64,000 bases of DNA from Thunnus maccoyii (lineage: Eukaryota; Chordata; Actinopteri; Scombriformes; Scombridae), in the NCBI RefSeq assembly GCF_910596095.1, contig NC_056554.1, forward strand, positions 5,766,001-5,830,000, read 5' to 3'. The first letter of the stretch is position 1. The number at the start of each line of letters is the position of its first letter. Of this stretch, positions 1 through 11,472 are shown piece by piece. The notes under the pieces are model-generated. The model made no database searches and was not told where the DNA came from. It saw nothing but the letters and a program-made list of their open reading frames with translations. A program made the translations under genes and the position numbers.

Positions 1-410
1 GCTCATTTCAAATTTTCCCTTCTGAACACCATCACAGAATTTAACTTCGCTGTTAGACCCGATCTTAACAGAGATACAGTAGATCTTGGTTCTGTTGACA
101 AGTCTCAACCAGAAAGTTACAGAGTCATGTTTTAATATATTGGAGCACTGCAGTGTGACTTCTTCACCAGACTGGACCTCCACAACCTGAGACTCAGACA
201 CTGAGACAGAGATCCAGCCTTAAACACACAGCAGAGACAAGTTGTTACAGGAAGATAAACGATACCTCTTAATGAATTTAACAGTGAGTATATAATCGTG
301 TCGGCTGAACATAGAATAACAACATTTGTAATGAAGTTGAGACTAATTCAAAGCCAATACTCACTAATGCTGCAGAGACTTAAAGCAGTTATCAAGGTAA
401 AGGTCTTCAT
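1..410 (-). CDS. VR1: V-set ITIM-family receptor, 5' part only (runs off the window start)
   Basis: Two exons are visible on the minus strand. The leader exon 410-365 begins at ATG (MKTFTLITALSLCSI) and ends at a GTGAGT donor in phase 1. The V exon begins at 218 and runs off the window. Its acceptor reads TTTAAG rather than the TTTCAG of most paralogues. The V exon opens with [15 protein letters not shown] and keeps LQC, W, the NRT sequon, YC and FCDG, all hallmarks of this cluster. The gene is nearly the same as VR4 and VR6, which are complete, so the missing part should hold the rest of the V domain, stalk, membrane span and tail. Role by inference: single-domain inhibitory immune receptor at the cell surface. 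The A at acceptor position -3 could weaken splicing. Confidence 0.8.
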
Positions 411-620
411 GGTGCGTATGACTGAAGCTCTGCAATGTCCGTACTTGATGTGTGACCCAGGAAGGTTGATTTCAACATAAAGAGGCGGGCTGTTTTCTTG
501 TTGCTTGTCCTGTTCCTCAAACTGACATTAATGCTTTCAGGAAAAGCATCTTGATGCAGATGTTTGCCTCAATGAGAACGAGACAAAGTTATTTTTCAGA
601 CAATGTGATTTAATAATAAA
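411..620. promoter_or_regulatory. VR1 promoter and 5' flank; GC box 482-489
   Basis: GAGGCGGG at 482-489 lies about 75 bp upstream of the VR1 ATG, next to a TATA-like CTTTATG on the minus strand. The same box is at 21386-21393 (VR4) and 31364-31371 (VR6). A weaker GAGGTGGGG form is at 12938-12946 (VR2), 17357-17365 (VR3) and 27308-27316 (VR5). VR7 has GAGGGGCGGG at 37233-37242, followed by a TTTATAG box. Conserved position in all members supports a proximal promoter; factor binding (Sp1/KLF-like) is inferred. Confidence 0.5.
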
Positions 621-2322
621 TTAAAGCTGCAAGCAGCGATGATCGGGCCCTCGCACCCCAGCGCATGTCGAAGTGACGCTCAGTCCAAGGGCTTTTGTCA
701 GTGACTTGTTGTGTAAAGTTTGAGGCAGATCCAACCGTGTACACTCAAGTTATATCAATTTCCTCTGTCATGGCGAAACATCAAAACTCAACGCCACGCC
801 ACGGCCAAACCATCATGATCATACACTAGTCTAGATGACACACACTGATTTTTAAGTCCTTACGATGGATTCTGTAGGAGGAGTTCTTTAAAATACAAGG
901 TATGCGAAATGGCCAAGAAAAGGCGAAAATGTACCATTTTTTTCAAGATGGCCGACTTCCTGTTCGACTTACAATAAGGCTTCAAGAGGCTTTTTTGTGC
1001 GTGTTGACATTATACATGTGCCCTGTGAATTTCATCTTTCTACGTTAATCTGGAAGGCGGGGCTGCAATTTTGAAATTTTAAAGGGGGCGCTGTTGAGCC
1101 ATTTTGCCACGCCCATTCAAAGCGACCACATAGGATTTTAGCTGACATCACTCTAGACATGTGTGTCAAGTTTCATGACTGTAGAGCAATCCCTTCTCCC
1201 TGAAAAACAGTATCATATTTCATGGCGAAGGATGTGTCGCCATGGTAACAGCATTCAGTTTTGGGTCATCAGCTGCCAAATGTAGCATCACCAAGGTCTT
1301 GTTTATTAGCTGACTTAATTTCAGGTGCATCAGCCAAATTTCCTAGGAGTAATTAGACAAAGTACGACGCATGATACTTCCTGTTGCCAGTAGGTGGCGC
1401 TATGACTTTCGCTAAATATGAGACTGAACATGTGTTCAGATTGGGACTCTTAACAAGCATATGAAATTTGGAAAAGATCAGACCACGTGGAGTCAAGTTA
1501 TAAGGCATTGAAATTTCATGGCGTCACATCGAAATTCGCCGCGTCGCCATGGCAACACCTTTCAACGAAGGGTCACCAACTTCATAATATAAGATCTCCA
1601 AGGTCTTGAGGCTATTCTCAGTAAATTTCAGCTGGATTCCATCACCGTGCTGCCCACAGGGTGTCAGAGCGTAAAACATGTAACTTCCTGTTGCCAGGAG
1701 GTGGCGCTATGACTCATATCCTGTATTGTCACATGGACCCGTTCAGGGCGGGACTCTTATGAAGCACAAAAGGTTTGGCTCTCTTAGGATCATGTATGCC
1801 GGAGTTATAGCCGTTTCATTTTTCATGGCGAAGGATCGAAATTCGCCGCCCAGCCACGCCCCCTAGGAAAGACTAATGAGAATTGTTTTAGCAACTTTTA
1901 ATCTCCTATGCCTGTAGATGATACGGACCGAATTTGAAAGTCCTGGGGTCAAATCTCTAGGAGGAGTTCGTTAAAGTATGCGGGCTGGAAATGACAAAAT
2001 CGGTGCAAAATTTCAACTTTGATACAAAATGGCCGACTTCCTGTTGGAGTTAGGCTATGTGTCCTTGAGACTTTTTGGTGCGTCTGGTCATGATACATAT
2101 GCATACCGAATTTCGTTCTCCTACGACAATCTGTATCGAGGGGCTCAATTTTCTTGACTTTCTAGGTGGCGCTGTCGAGCCATTTTGTCCCGCTTTATTT
2201 CGAGACCCATAAAATATCGAAATTTTCGCCAGTCCTGACATCTGTGCAAATTTTCATGAGTTTTCGTGCATGTTTAGGCCCTCAAAAATGCGTTTGTTTC
2301 GGAGGAATAATAATAATAATAA
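621..2322 (+). repeat. Unclassified interspersed repeat, copy 1 (GGGCCC-ended, about 1.7 kb)
   Basis: The element starts TTAAAGCTGCAAGCAGCG followed by GGGCCCTCGCACC. It runs to an AAT microsatellite that leads straight into copy 2. No transposase-like reading frame is seen; its short open frames are repeat-encoded noise. The 5' GGGCCCTCGCACC and the reverse complement of the 3' end (GGGCCCGAGCACC) form a short imperfect terminal inverted repeat, so a non-autonomous DNA transposon is possible. The insertion is absent from the paralogous positions near 21515 and 31494, so it is younger than the segmental duplications. Confidence 0.75.
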
Positions 2323-4199
2323 TTAAAGCTGCAAGCAGCGATGATCGGGCCCTCGCACCCCAGCGCATGTCGAAGTGACGCTCAGTCGAAGGGCTTTTGT
2401 CAGTGACTTGTTGTGTAAAGTTTGAGGCAGATCCAACCATGTACACTCAAGTTATATCAATTTCCTCTGTCATGGCGAAACATCAAAACTCAACGCCACG
2501 CCACGGCCAAACCATCATGATCATACACTACTCTAGATGACACACACTGATTTTTAAGTCCTTACGATGGATTCTGTAGGAGGAGTTCTTTAAAATACAA
2601 GGTATGCGAAATGGCCAAGAAAAGGCGAAAATGTACCATTTTTTTCAAGATGGCCGACTTCCTGTTCGACTTACAATAAGGCTTCAAGAGGCTTTTTTGT
2701 GCGTGTTGACATTATACATGTGCCCTGTGAATTTCATCTTTCTACGTTAATCTGGAAGGCGGGGCTGCAATTTTGAAATTTTAAAGGGGGCGCTGTTGAG
2801 CCATTTTGCCACGCCCATTCAAAGCGACCACATAGGATTTTAGCTGACATCACTCTAGACATGTGTGTCAAGTTTCATGACTGTAGAGCAATCCCTTCTC
2901 CCTGAAAAACAGTATCATATTTCATGGCGAAGGATGTGTCGCCATGGTAACAGCATTCAGTTTTGGGTCATGAGCTGCCAAATGTAGCATCACCAAGGTC
3001 TTGTTTATTAGCTGACTTAATTTCAGGTGCATCAGCCAAATTTCCTAGGAGTAATTAGACAAAGTACGACGCATGATACTTCCTGTTGCCAGTAGGTGGC
3101 GCTATGACTTTCGCTAAATATGAGACTGAACATGTGTTCAGATTGGGACTCTTAACAAGCATATGAAATTTGGAAAAGATCAGACCATGTGGAGTCAAGT
3201 TATAAGGCTTTGAAATTTCATGGCGAGACATCGAAATTCGCCGCGTCGTCATGGCAACACCTTTCGACGAAAAGTCACCAACTTCATGATATACCATCTC
3301 CAAGGTCTTTAGGCTATTCTGAGTAAATTTCAGCTGGATTCCATCACCGTGCTGCCCACAGGGCGTCAGAGCGTAAAACATGTAACTTCCTGTTGCCAGG
3401 AGGTGGCGCTATGACTCATATCCTGTATTGTCACATGGACCCGTTCAGGGCGGGACTCTTATGAAGCACAAAAGGTTTGGCTATCTTAGGATCATGTATG
3501 CCGGAGTTATAGCCGTTTCATTTTTCATGGCGAAGGATCGAAATTCGCCGCCCAGCCACGCCCCCTAGGAAAGACTAATGAGAATTGTTTTAGCAACTTT
3601 TAATCTCCTATGCCTGTAGATGATACGGACCGAATTTGAAAGTCCTGGGGTCAAATCTCTAGGAGGAGTTCGTTAAAGTATGCGGGCTGGAAATGACAAA
3701 ATCGGTGCAAAATTTCAACTTTGATACAAAATGGCCGACTTCCTGTTGGAGTTAGGCTATGTGTCCTTGAGACTTTTTGGTGCGTCTGGTCATGATACAT
3801 ATGCATACCGAATTTCGTTCTCCTACGACAATCTGTATCGAGGGGCTCAATTTTCTTGACTTTCTAGGTGGCGCTGTCGAGCCATTTTGTCCCGCTTTAT
3901 TTCGAGACCCATAAAATATCGAAATTTTCGCCAGTCCTGACATCTGTGCAAATTTTCATGAGTTTTCGTGCATGTTTAGGCCCTCAAAAATGCGTTTGTT
4001 TCGGAGGAATAATAATAATAATAATAATAATTCCTTCAGTTCCAATAGGGCTTCGCACCGGTCGGTGCTCGGGCCCTAATAATAATAATTCCTTCAGTTT
4101 CAATAGGGCTTCGCACCGGTCGGTGCTCGGGCCCTAATAATAATAATAATTCCTTCAGTTTCAATAGGGCTTCGCACCGGTCGGTGCTCGGGCCCTAAT
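2323..4199 (+). repeat. Same repeat, copy 2, with a triplicated 60-bp 3' terminus
   Basis: This is a near-identical second copy placed head-to-tail behind copy 1. Its 3' end is reiterated three times (about 4013-4077, 4078-4137, 4138-4199). Each reiteration has an AAT tract, CCTTCAGTT, the palindrome GCACCGGTCGGTGC and GGGCCC. Tandem copies sharing an AAT junction suggest recombination between elements rather than two clean insertions. Confidence 0.75.
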
Positions 4200-4787
4200 A
4201 ATCTTCAAGCCAAATTACATACAATATAGTGAACAAAGATATATTGAATAAGAGTGTTTCCCCTAGGTTGATTGCTTTGGGGCGGTGGGGGGTGAAGGGT
4301 TGTGATGGCTGATGAAAAACTCAGAAGACACATTTCCACGACAACGATTTGGAAGACGAGTCTTTTCTTTGTCTTGAGAAGCTGCAGCATTTATTTATTT
4401 ACTCCCAGACTGACAAGTTACTGCTAACCTTTTCATCTGCTCCACTCGCATTCACCGTCACTTTTCTGCCTCTCTCTCTCTGCACTCGCTCAAGTACACA
4501 CGCTCATTTACACACTCACCACACACACACACATTACACACTGCCCTATTCCTAAACAGAGCTACACTACGGCAGTGTGGCGCTGCTGAATGAATATTGG
4601 GGAAACACTGAGATATTTACCTCAATATCCAGTTTCTTACTGTTTGTGTTTTTTCTATTATATCATTACACATTATAGCTGCTCCAAGACTAAACAGTGA
4701 GTGCTGACATGCTCTCCATGTTGTTGTTATCTCTGATTTCTTCTCAGAGCTGAATACAAACCTTGAGTGCACTTATCATTTTTAATT
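4200..4787. other. Duplicated spacer of the 10-kb unit
   Basis: Matches 21524-22103 and 31498-32094 almost base for base. It holds a pyrimidine/CA-rich stretch with a short CA microsatellite near 4510-4535. No gene seen. Confidence 0.7.
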
Positions 4788-6528
4788 AGGGCCCGAGCAC
4801 CGACCGGTGCGAAGCCCCATTGAAACTGAAGGAGTTATTATTATTCCTCCGAAACAAACGCATTTTTGAGGGCCTAAACATGCACGAAAACTCATGAAAA
4901 TTTGCACAGATATCAGGACTGGCGAAAATTTCGATATTTTATGGGTCTCGAAATAAAGCGGGACAAAATGGCTCGACAGCGCCACCTAGAAAGTCAAGAA
5001 AATGAGCCCCTCGATACAGATTGTCGTAGGAGAACGAAATTCGGTATGCATATGTATCATGACCAGACGCACCAAAAAGTCTCAAGGACACATAGCCTAA
5101 CTCCAACAGGAAGTCGGCCATTTTGTATCAAAGTTGAAATTTTGCACCGATTTTGTCATTTCCAGCCCGCATACTTTAACGAACTCCTCCTAGAGATTTG
5201 ACCCCAGGACTTTCAAATTCGGTCCGTATCATCTACAGGCATAGGAGATTAAAAGTTGCTAAAACAATTCTCATTAGTCTTTCCTAGGGGGCGTGGCTGG
5301 GCGGCGAATTTCGATCCTTCGCCATGAAAAATGAAACGGCTATAACTCCGGCATACATGATCCTAAGAGAGCCAAACCTTTTGTGCTTCATAAGAGTCCC
5401 GCCCTGAACGGGTCCATGTGACAATACAGGATATGAGTCATAGCGCCACCTCCTGGCAACAGGAAGTTACATGTTTTACGCTCTGACACCCTGTGGGCAG
5501 CACGGTGATGGAATCCAGCTGAAATTTACTGAGAATAGCCTCAAGACCTTGGAGATCTTATATTATGAAGTTGGTGACCCTTCGTTGAAAGGTGTTGCCA
5601 TGGCGACGCGGCGAATTTCGATGTGACGCCATGAAATTTCAATGCCTTATAACTTGACTCCACGTGGTCTGATCTTTTCCAAATTTCATATGCTTGTTAA
5701 GAGTCCCAATCTGAACACATGTTCAGTCTCATATTTAGCGAAAGTCATAGCGCCACCTACTGGCAACAGGAAGTATCATGCGTCGTACTTTGTCTAATTA
5801 CTCCTAGGAAATTTGGCTGATGCACCTGAAATTAAGTCAGCTAATAAACAAGACCTTGGTGATGCTACATTTGGCAGCTCATGACCCAAAACTGAATGCT
5901 GTTACCATGGCGACACATCCTTCGCCATGAAATATGATACTGTTTTTCAGGGAGAAGGGATTGCTCTACAGTCATGAAACTTGACACACATGTCTAGAGT
6001 GATGTCAGCTAAAATCCTATGTGGTCGCTTTGAATGGGCGTGGCAAAATGGCTCAACAGCGCCCCCTTTAAAATTTCAAAATTGCAGCCCCGCCTTCCAG
6101 ATTAACGTAGAAAGATGAAATTCACAGGGCACATGTATAATGTCAACACGCACAAAAAAGCCTCTTGAAGCCTTATTGTAAGTCGAACAGGAAGTCGGCC
6201 ATCTTGAAAAAAATGGTACATTTTCGCCTTTTCTTGGCCATTTCGCATACCTTGTATTTTAAAGAACTCCTCCTACAGAATCCATCGTAAGGACTTAAAA
6301 ATCAGTGTGTGTCATCTAGACTAGTGTATGATCATGATGGTTTGGCCGTGGCGTGGCGTTGAGTTTTGATGTTTCGCCATGACAGAGGAAATTGATATAA
6401 CTTGAGTGTACACGGTTGGATCTGCCTCAAACTTTACACAACAAGTCACTGACAAAAGCCCTTGGACTGAGCGTCACTTCGACATGCGCTGGGGTGCGAG
6501 GGCCCGATCATCGCTGCTTGCAGCTTTA
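4788..6528 (-). repeat. Same GGGCCC-ended repeat, inverted copy 3
   Basis: Starts AGGGCCCGAGCACCGACCGG and ends GCTGCTTGCAGCTTTAAT, the reverse of copies 1 and 2. The empty site survives in both paralogous units (near 22103 and 32094, reading TTTTTAATTGTTTTT). TTAATT lies on both sides of the insert, so the target-site duplication is between 3 and 6 bp. With copies 1 and 2 it makes a large inverted repeat around 4200-4787. Confidence 0.8.
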
Positions 6529-7690
6529 ATTGTTTTTAATATTCTCATTCAACATTTCTTCTTTTACTGTCATTAATATTGTTGTTCTGTAACCTGTGAA
6601 ACTAACTGTGGCCTAAACATTGTCAGTCATGTTCTAATGAAATAAACAATAAAAAGATTGGGAGCAAGAAAATCCTGAGAACATTTTTCAGGACCCGTTA
6701 TTGTCGAGCGCTTTCATCTAAATTTCACAAAGTACATGCTTCATATCTGGTTGTGTAAATATGAGTTTGTATATTTCAACAAGTCTGAAAGAAACTGTGA
6801 AGGTCAATTAGTCAGTTTGTATAAAGTAATGAGTGGAGTAGTGAAATATTGTCAGGAGTTGATATATACTGGTAACTTTTAACTAGACTTGGATGTTTGT
6901 GGTTATGGCTGAAAACCAGTCTTCCTGTGGTTTAGACTTTACTGTTGCTGTTTGTCGTCTGCTGGTTATTTCTACACTTTGTTTCTCCAAAACATCTGTA
7001 CAAATACAGCTGCAGATTGTGTTTTATCCTCACGAGCAAAGCAACAAGGCCGGTGTCACTTTTTCTTTTTAGACTTTCTCACAGATTTGTGAGTTCAGAA
7101 GCATCATAATGTGTTCAGACCACACTGTGTTGTCTCCACTGTGAAAGACTTCAACTCTCTCTATACTCTGTGTAGTCATCAGTGTCCAAAGGACAAGATA
7201 ATAACAAGATTTTTGACAAGTGAAGGGAAAAATAAAAAGCCAACAAAACTCATCATTAACAAGCCGAAGTGCAGCTTCATGCTGTCTGTTGTGGCCTCTC
7301 TGCTCTGCATGTGTGTGTGTGTGTCGCTCAAACGAAACACAGCAGAGAAGAGAGATGGAGAAGCATCAGAGACTCTGAAGCACATAAAAAAACACAGCAA
7401 TGTAACCTGTTCATTACATTTTTATAGTGTTCTGACCTCACACCCTGCGTGCTGTTATTGGCTGGGGGCTACACACCCACTGCCCAAAGGCTGACGCCCA
7501 GAAGAATTCACACACCTCCACTGGGTCATAAGTGATGATTGAGAGTCATTACTTTAGTATGAGTCTATACATTGTTTGTTTTAGGAAAATCCTGCATAAT
7601 ATGCCTTTAAATATGTTGCACTGACTATTACTGGATATTTGATTATGGAGAATCAACAAAACCACAACCCAGTGTCAGATAGATTCATAA
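6529..7690. other. Duplicated spacer with a short GT microsatellite
   Basis: Homologous to 22104-23270 and 32095-33245. It carries a (GT)n of differing length in each copy (near 7310, 22885, 32873) and a partial Runx-like GACCACACTGTG near 7119. No conserved reading frame: the open frames here differ between copies because of the GT repeat length. Confidence 0.65.
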
Positions 7691-7770
7691 GCCTGATTTT
7701 GAAAAATAAAATGTAGATATTGAATGCCATTTCAAATGTTCCTTTTTGAACCTCATTATCATTTTTCACA
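7691..7770 (-). pseudogene. Stub of a V-domain relic cut by a deletion
   Basis: Matches the 3' end of the V relics at 23229-23505 and 33220-33487. It then jumps, at about 7768, to sequence found near 24305, so about 1 kb was deleted in this unit. Only the end of the F/G strand region is left. Confidence 0.55.
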
Positions 7771-7955
7771 GTGAGTCCTTCCACCCACTGCCCACACACA
7801 AACACACATCAGGTTACTGTGATAAAGCATCAGTTCCTCTCTGAGTTTATCTGCTGGCAGCACAAGTTCTCACCTTTTTTCTTTTTTCTGTCTGAAGAAT
7901 AAGATGAAGACAAACAAGATAAAAAGACACTGAGACTGAGAGCAAGAGAGAAAAT
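7771..7955 (-). pseudogene. Degenerate terminal-exon cassette
   Basis: Minus-strand sequence near 7848-7870 reads TGTGCTGCCAGCAGATAA, aligned to the TATGCTGCCACCAGATAA end of active terminal exons. The tyrosine codon has become cysteine (TCAASR stop). Copies lie near 24395-24500 and 34375-34480. It is a fossil of the last exon of a lost receptor gene. Confidence 0.45.
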
Positions 7956-8305
7956 GCTGTCTGATTGATTTTTTAAAAATGTGAACAATTCATTATATTA
8001 ATTGCTATTGTTATATTTTAATGCTAAAATTAAGTGTATAAATGGGCTAAGGGTGATGAAAATGAATCTGAACAAGTTTCCACACGTGTGCAACTATTAG
8101 CATTTGAGTCTGAGATCATAGGAGCAGTCACAAAAATGACTTAAAACCATAGACTGTATAAAAATGCTTAAAACACTTTTTTAAACGTTAAACATTAAAC
8201 ACACTCTCTCTAGGAGAGACTCGGATGAGAGCTACCAGTCATGTAACAGCCGGCAGACTCTGCTGATCTGTCTTAACTGAGAAGTGACCGTCTGCTTACA
8301 GAGAA

Positions 8306-8346
<41 letters not shown>

Positions 8347-9340
8347 TGTGTGTATGTGTTAATGTTGCATCACACTGAAAAAGTAGCAACCCGTCAGATC
8401 TCACAGCAAGTTACAAACTCTATGTATGTTCATAGTTAGCCAATAGCAATATCCTGGTTAGGATGTCAACGGTTAACTGCTGAGAATATTTTTGACTGGT
8501 TATGCATGTCGGTCTACAGGTTCATTTGCATACACACTGCACTAATGGCTTGTTCACAACATCAGATATTCTTTTTCAATGGATAAAGTACCAATGTAAA
8601 ACTGACTTCTACACAGAGTGTTGCATTATGGGCTGTTTGTAGCATTAATGTTGCTAGGCTAGCGATTGTCTTAAAGTCTGTTTATAGTGAGTGTGTTGGA
8701 GTCAATCAGCACTAAAAGTGTTTCGCTAGTCCAGTTTAACCTGCTGGAGTTCTGAAGGATCATGGAATGTGTTTTTCTGCCACGGAGGAAATAAATTCAT
8801 GATGAGTGAAAACGAGTGAAGCATCTTCCGACGTCTCTACTACTACTACAAGCTGCCAGATGTCACTGTCACAGACAGTCTTATTAATAGTAACTGCCAG
8901 AGAAAATCATTTTGACCGCTTCCAAGAGCCTGGCAGGAGAGTGTGTGACTAACTTTAAAACACAACGTGTATGAATACTTACACTGTACAGTGTTTAGCT
9001 GCCTGTGCTTATCACATAATGTTTTAGTTAATGTAAGCTAAAGGGTTAGCTGTTAATGTTTACGTTGACGTCACACATATATTTGCGGGATGGGAGAAAT
9101 CTTGCACCACTGTTGATGTCCAGCATGATGATTGAGACACTGGGAAACATTGAGAGTGTTTATTTGCTGCGTTGCATGTAGTTTTGAATGAGGAAGTACG
9201 CAACTTTCTTTTAAGGGAACAATGGCCAGTTCAAAACAGGGCACACTAAACTGGCCATGGGGGTAGTTAATTTTAGAAGGGGCATTACGGCCACACTCTG
9301 GGGCATCCACGGCACTGGTTGTTTGACCGTGGCATAATTC
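7956..9340. other. Unit-1-specific 1.4-kb segment of unknown origin
   Basis: Replaces the roughly 110 bp found between the two relic cassettes in the other units (24503-24612, 34485-34595). It has a (TG)n microsatellite near 8308-8345. I see no transposase, terminal repeats or clean target-site duplication, and I do not recognise the sequence. Confidence 0.5.
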
Positions 9341-9377
9341 CTGCCCTGCAATTAATATGACAAAGCATATTCTAAAC

Positions 9378-9516
9378 TCACACATCCAGTAGCTTCCTGA
9401 ATCTGGTGGCAGCAGCAAACACAACATTCAGCTCCAGCTCTCTCTCTGATGCAGACCTGCAATTTTTCTTTTGTTTTTGGATGGGCTACATAGTTCAGGT
9501 CATCTGAGCTCACATT
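9378..9516 (-). pseudogene. Orphan ITIM terminal exon, broken
   Basis: The frame opens with SSDDLNYVA, matching the SDDLNYAAL start of active terminal exons. A frameshift follows, and the second motif (VVFAAATR) is in another frame with its tyrosine changed to phenylalanine. The splice acceptor has also gone (ACAA instead of ACAG). No V, stalk or membrane exon belongs to it. Sister copies lie at 24641-24779 and 34622-34760 and share the frameshift, so decay came before the unit duplication. Confidence 0.7.
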
Positions 9517-9539
9517 TTGTACATAAGAGTTCACACAGT

Positions 9540-10383
9540 CATGTGTTGTATCTTAGATGCTGTAGCTGAGTTTGTCAGGTATCATCCTTAAATCTGTGCA
9601 TAATTAAAGTTTTTTTTAAAATGTCTTTCTTCCAAACAAGTAGGATAAATCTTGTAATTCAGTCACATTAAAGTTATAATACTATTGTTTTCTCCAATAA
9701 CCATTCAATGTATTTCTATTCAGTCATGATCTCTCAGTATAGTAGTTATGCTTCACTCCTGCAGCTTCTACTGTTGTTGTGTATCAGAAGGTGCATTATT
9801 GCTCAAATACCAACAGAAAGATGAGAAAAAGGAATTAAAAGTTGGTCATAATTTTGTATCATTCAAGTTGTCATTTGTTATTGATTACTAGGACTGTTTT
9901 CTGCTCCTGTTATGAGATGTTGAGTCATTGAGGGATTTTCTTATGAATGTTAACAATCTCCTGTTTCCTGCCATTGTGTTTTTGATCCTAATGTTAATGC
10001 ATTATAACAAGACTACCAGAAGACAAAACACAAGACAACAACAAAACATTTTCATCTTTGTGGATACAGAATACAGGTCACTGTTTCCAGTTAGTATTCT
10101 CTAACTGATATCTGAGAGTGAAACCAGAGACTAAATGACTAAAGACCAAATAGAGAGCCATGAATGTGTGCTGGCAAAAATTTGTTTGAGAGCAGATGTT
10201 GATGTAGCTTGTGAAGGTAAAGTGAGTTTGTGTAAAATAAAAGTGACTCATGGTGGATGTTTAAAAGTAGCATTTCTCTCTATCTTTGAATACAGCAAGG
10301 CCTTTGATGTCTGTGGAAGGTTTCACTGCTTTATTTGTAGCTTTGACTCTGGATATCTCTTGATTTTTACTTCATTTCAGCTC
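9540..10383. other. Spacer without recognised gene
   Basis: A/T-rich sequence between relic exons. No splice-framed immunoglobulin exon, RNA gene or transposon is recognised. Confidence 0.4.
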
Positions 10384-10424
10384 AGACCACACTGTGCTGT
10401 CTCTTCCTGTCAAACAAGTGATGT
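10384..10424. promoter_or_regulatory. Runx/Ets-like module, first of nine good copies
   Basis: GACCACACTGTG (contains the Runx core ACCACA) is followed after a few bases by CTTCCTG (Ets core, reverse GGAA) and CAAACAAGTGA. Other copies: 14810-14850, 24051-24088, 34033-34070, 38248-38285, 41623-41660, 44995-45032, 48548-48585 and 51928-51965. Decayed versions lie near 7119, 22694, 25427, 29403, 32680 and 35357. Each sits beyond the 3' end of a minus-strand receptor cassette. In some copies a TATAAG follows about 70 bp later. Enhancer function is inferred. Confidence 0.4.
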
Positions 10425-10696
10425 GTCACCCACCCTCCCTATCGTACTCTCTCTGTAACTAAGTTTGACCGTCATCAGTGTCCTTTCTGCTCTTTTAATT
10501 GTCACATTAAGATTGTAGACAGATGAAATAAGAAAGACAAAGACTTTGGCTTAGAAAAGAAAAAGAAAAACACAAGCATGAAAATACAAACTATTTTTTA
10601 TTTTTGTGGTTGCTTGTATTCACCACCTACATGTGAGAACAACCACAGAATAATATGATAAAGCATCAGAGCTGCAGTTCCAGTTGCTTCCTGAGT

Positions 10697-10819
10697 CTAT
10701 CTAGTGGCAGCATAAACAACATGAGTTTCCTCCTCTCTCTCTGCTGCTGGCCTCCTGCTTCTTATTGTTTTTGGAAGGAACCTCAGCACTGAAGAGTTCA
10801 GCTCATCTGAGCCCAAATA
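10697..10819 (-). CDS. Second terminal exon downstream of VR2 (relic or alternative last exon)
   Basis: Has an intact TACTGTAAATCAG-side acceptor in the same phase (0) as the VR2 terminal exon and an open frame of 40 residues: it starts [12 protein letters not shown] and ends VVYAATR before TAG. The first ITIM tyrosine is serine (LNSSVL). The second motif is intact. A minus-strand AATAAA lies at 10602-10597, about 95 bp past the stop, so it has its own poly(A) signal. It may be the leftover of a lost gene, or an alternative last exon for VR2. A copy lies at 15122-15244, and the same type ends VR10. Confidence 0.55.
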   Translation of the reverse strand, partial: YLGSDELNSSVLRFLPKTIRSRRPAAEREEETHVVYAATR

Positions 10820-11472
10820 CTGTAAATCAGAGAATTGGAGTCACATACTGTATCTCACACTGCAATCTCTGTTTTTTCAATGTCTTCAAGTGCTGCACCT
10901 TTTACCAACACAGTTCTTCAGAAGTCAGATAAAACAAAATGTAGTAGCAGTTTTATTTGGTGTGTTTTGTGGTTGTTGCTACATTGTGAAAGTAACACAC
11001 TGGAGAAAATAGTACAGAGCTGAAGGCCATTCTTGCTGTGGTTGAGATGTCTCTTTTAGGTTGACACAGACAGTACTGTTTGTTACACTTGAAAGTGGCA
11101 GGATGGACGACTGAGAGCATAAATACATGTTACATGCTAAAAAAACACACCTGGATGTTAGCTGTAGACTATTTTCTTCCACGTACCACTATAGACACAG
11201 CGACATACTGTATGTACTGTGCATACAGTCTATATTAAGTCAACATTTAAAGCTTAAGTTTCTGTATTGATGTGCTGTAATAACATCTTTACAAGAGCGA
11301 TATGAAATAAAACTCAGCACTAGAAAGAAGATGCAACTGTTATGCATCTTTTTTTCTGCCAAAGTGATGGTCTCCTGTCCACCAAACACACAAAAACACA
11401 TAAAAACACAAGTGCAGATTCACATGAAAAAGCATCAGTTCCCCTCTGAAGAGCTTTTCTTGTTTCTTGAGT

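Noticed and set aside
2166-2378. Open frames inside the GGGCCC-ended repeats
   Set aside because: Run into AAT microsatellite (poly-isoleucine) and resemble no transposase.
7111-7494. 127-codon frame repeated in each unit
   Set aside because: Frame and length change with GT microsatellite length between copies; no domain.
10384-10424. CACTGTG in the repeated module as a V(D)J recombination heptamer
   Set aside because: No nonamer at 12 or 23 bp, and the V exons are complete germline exons.
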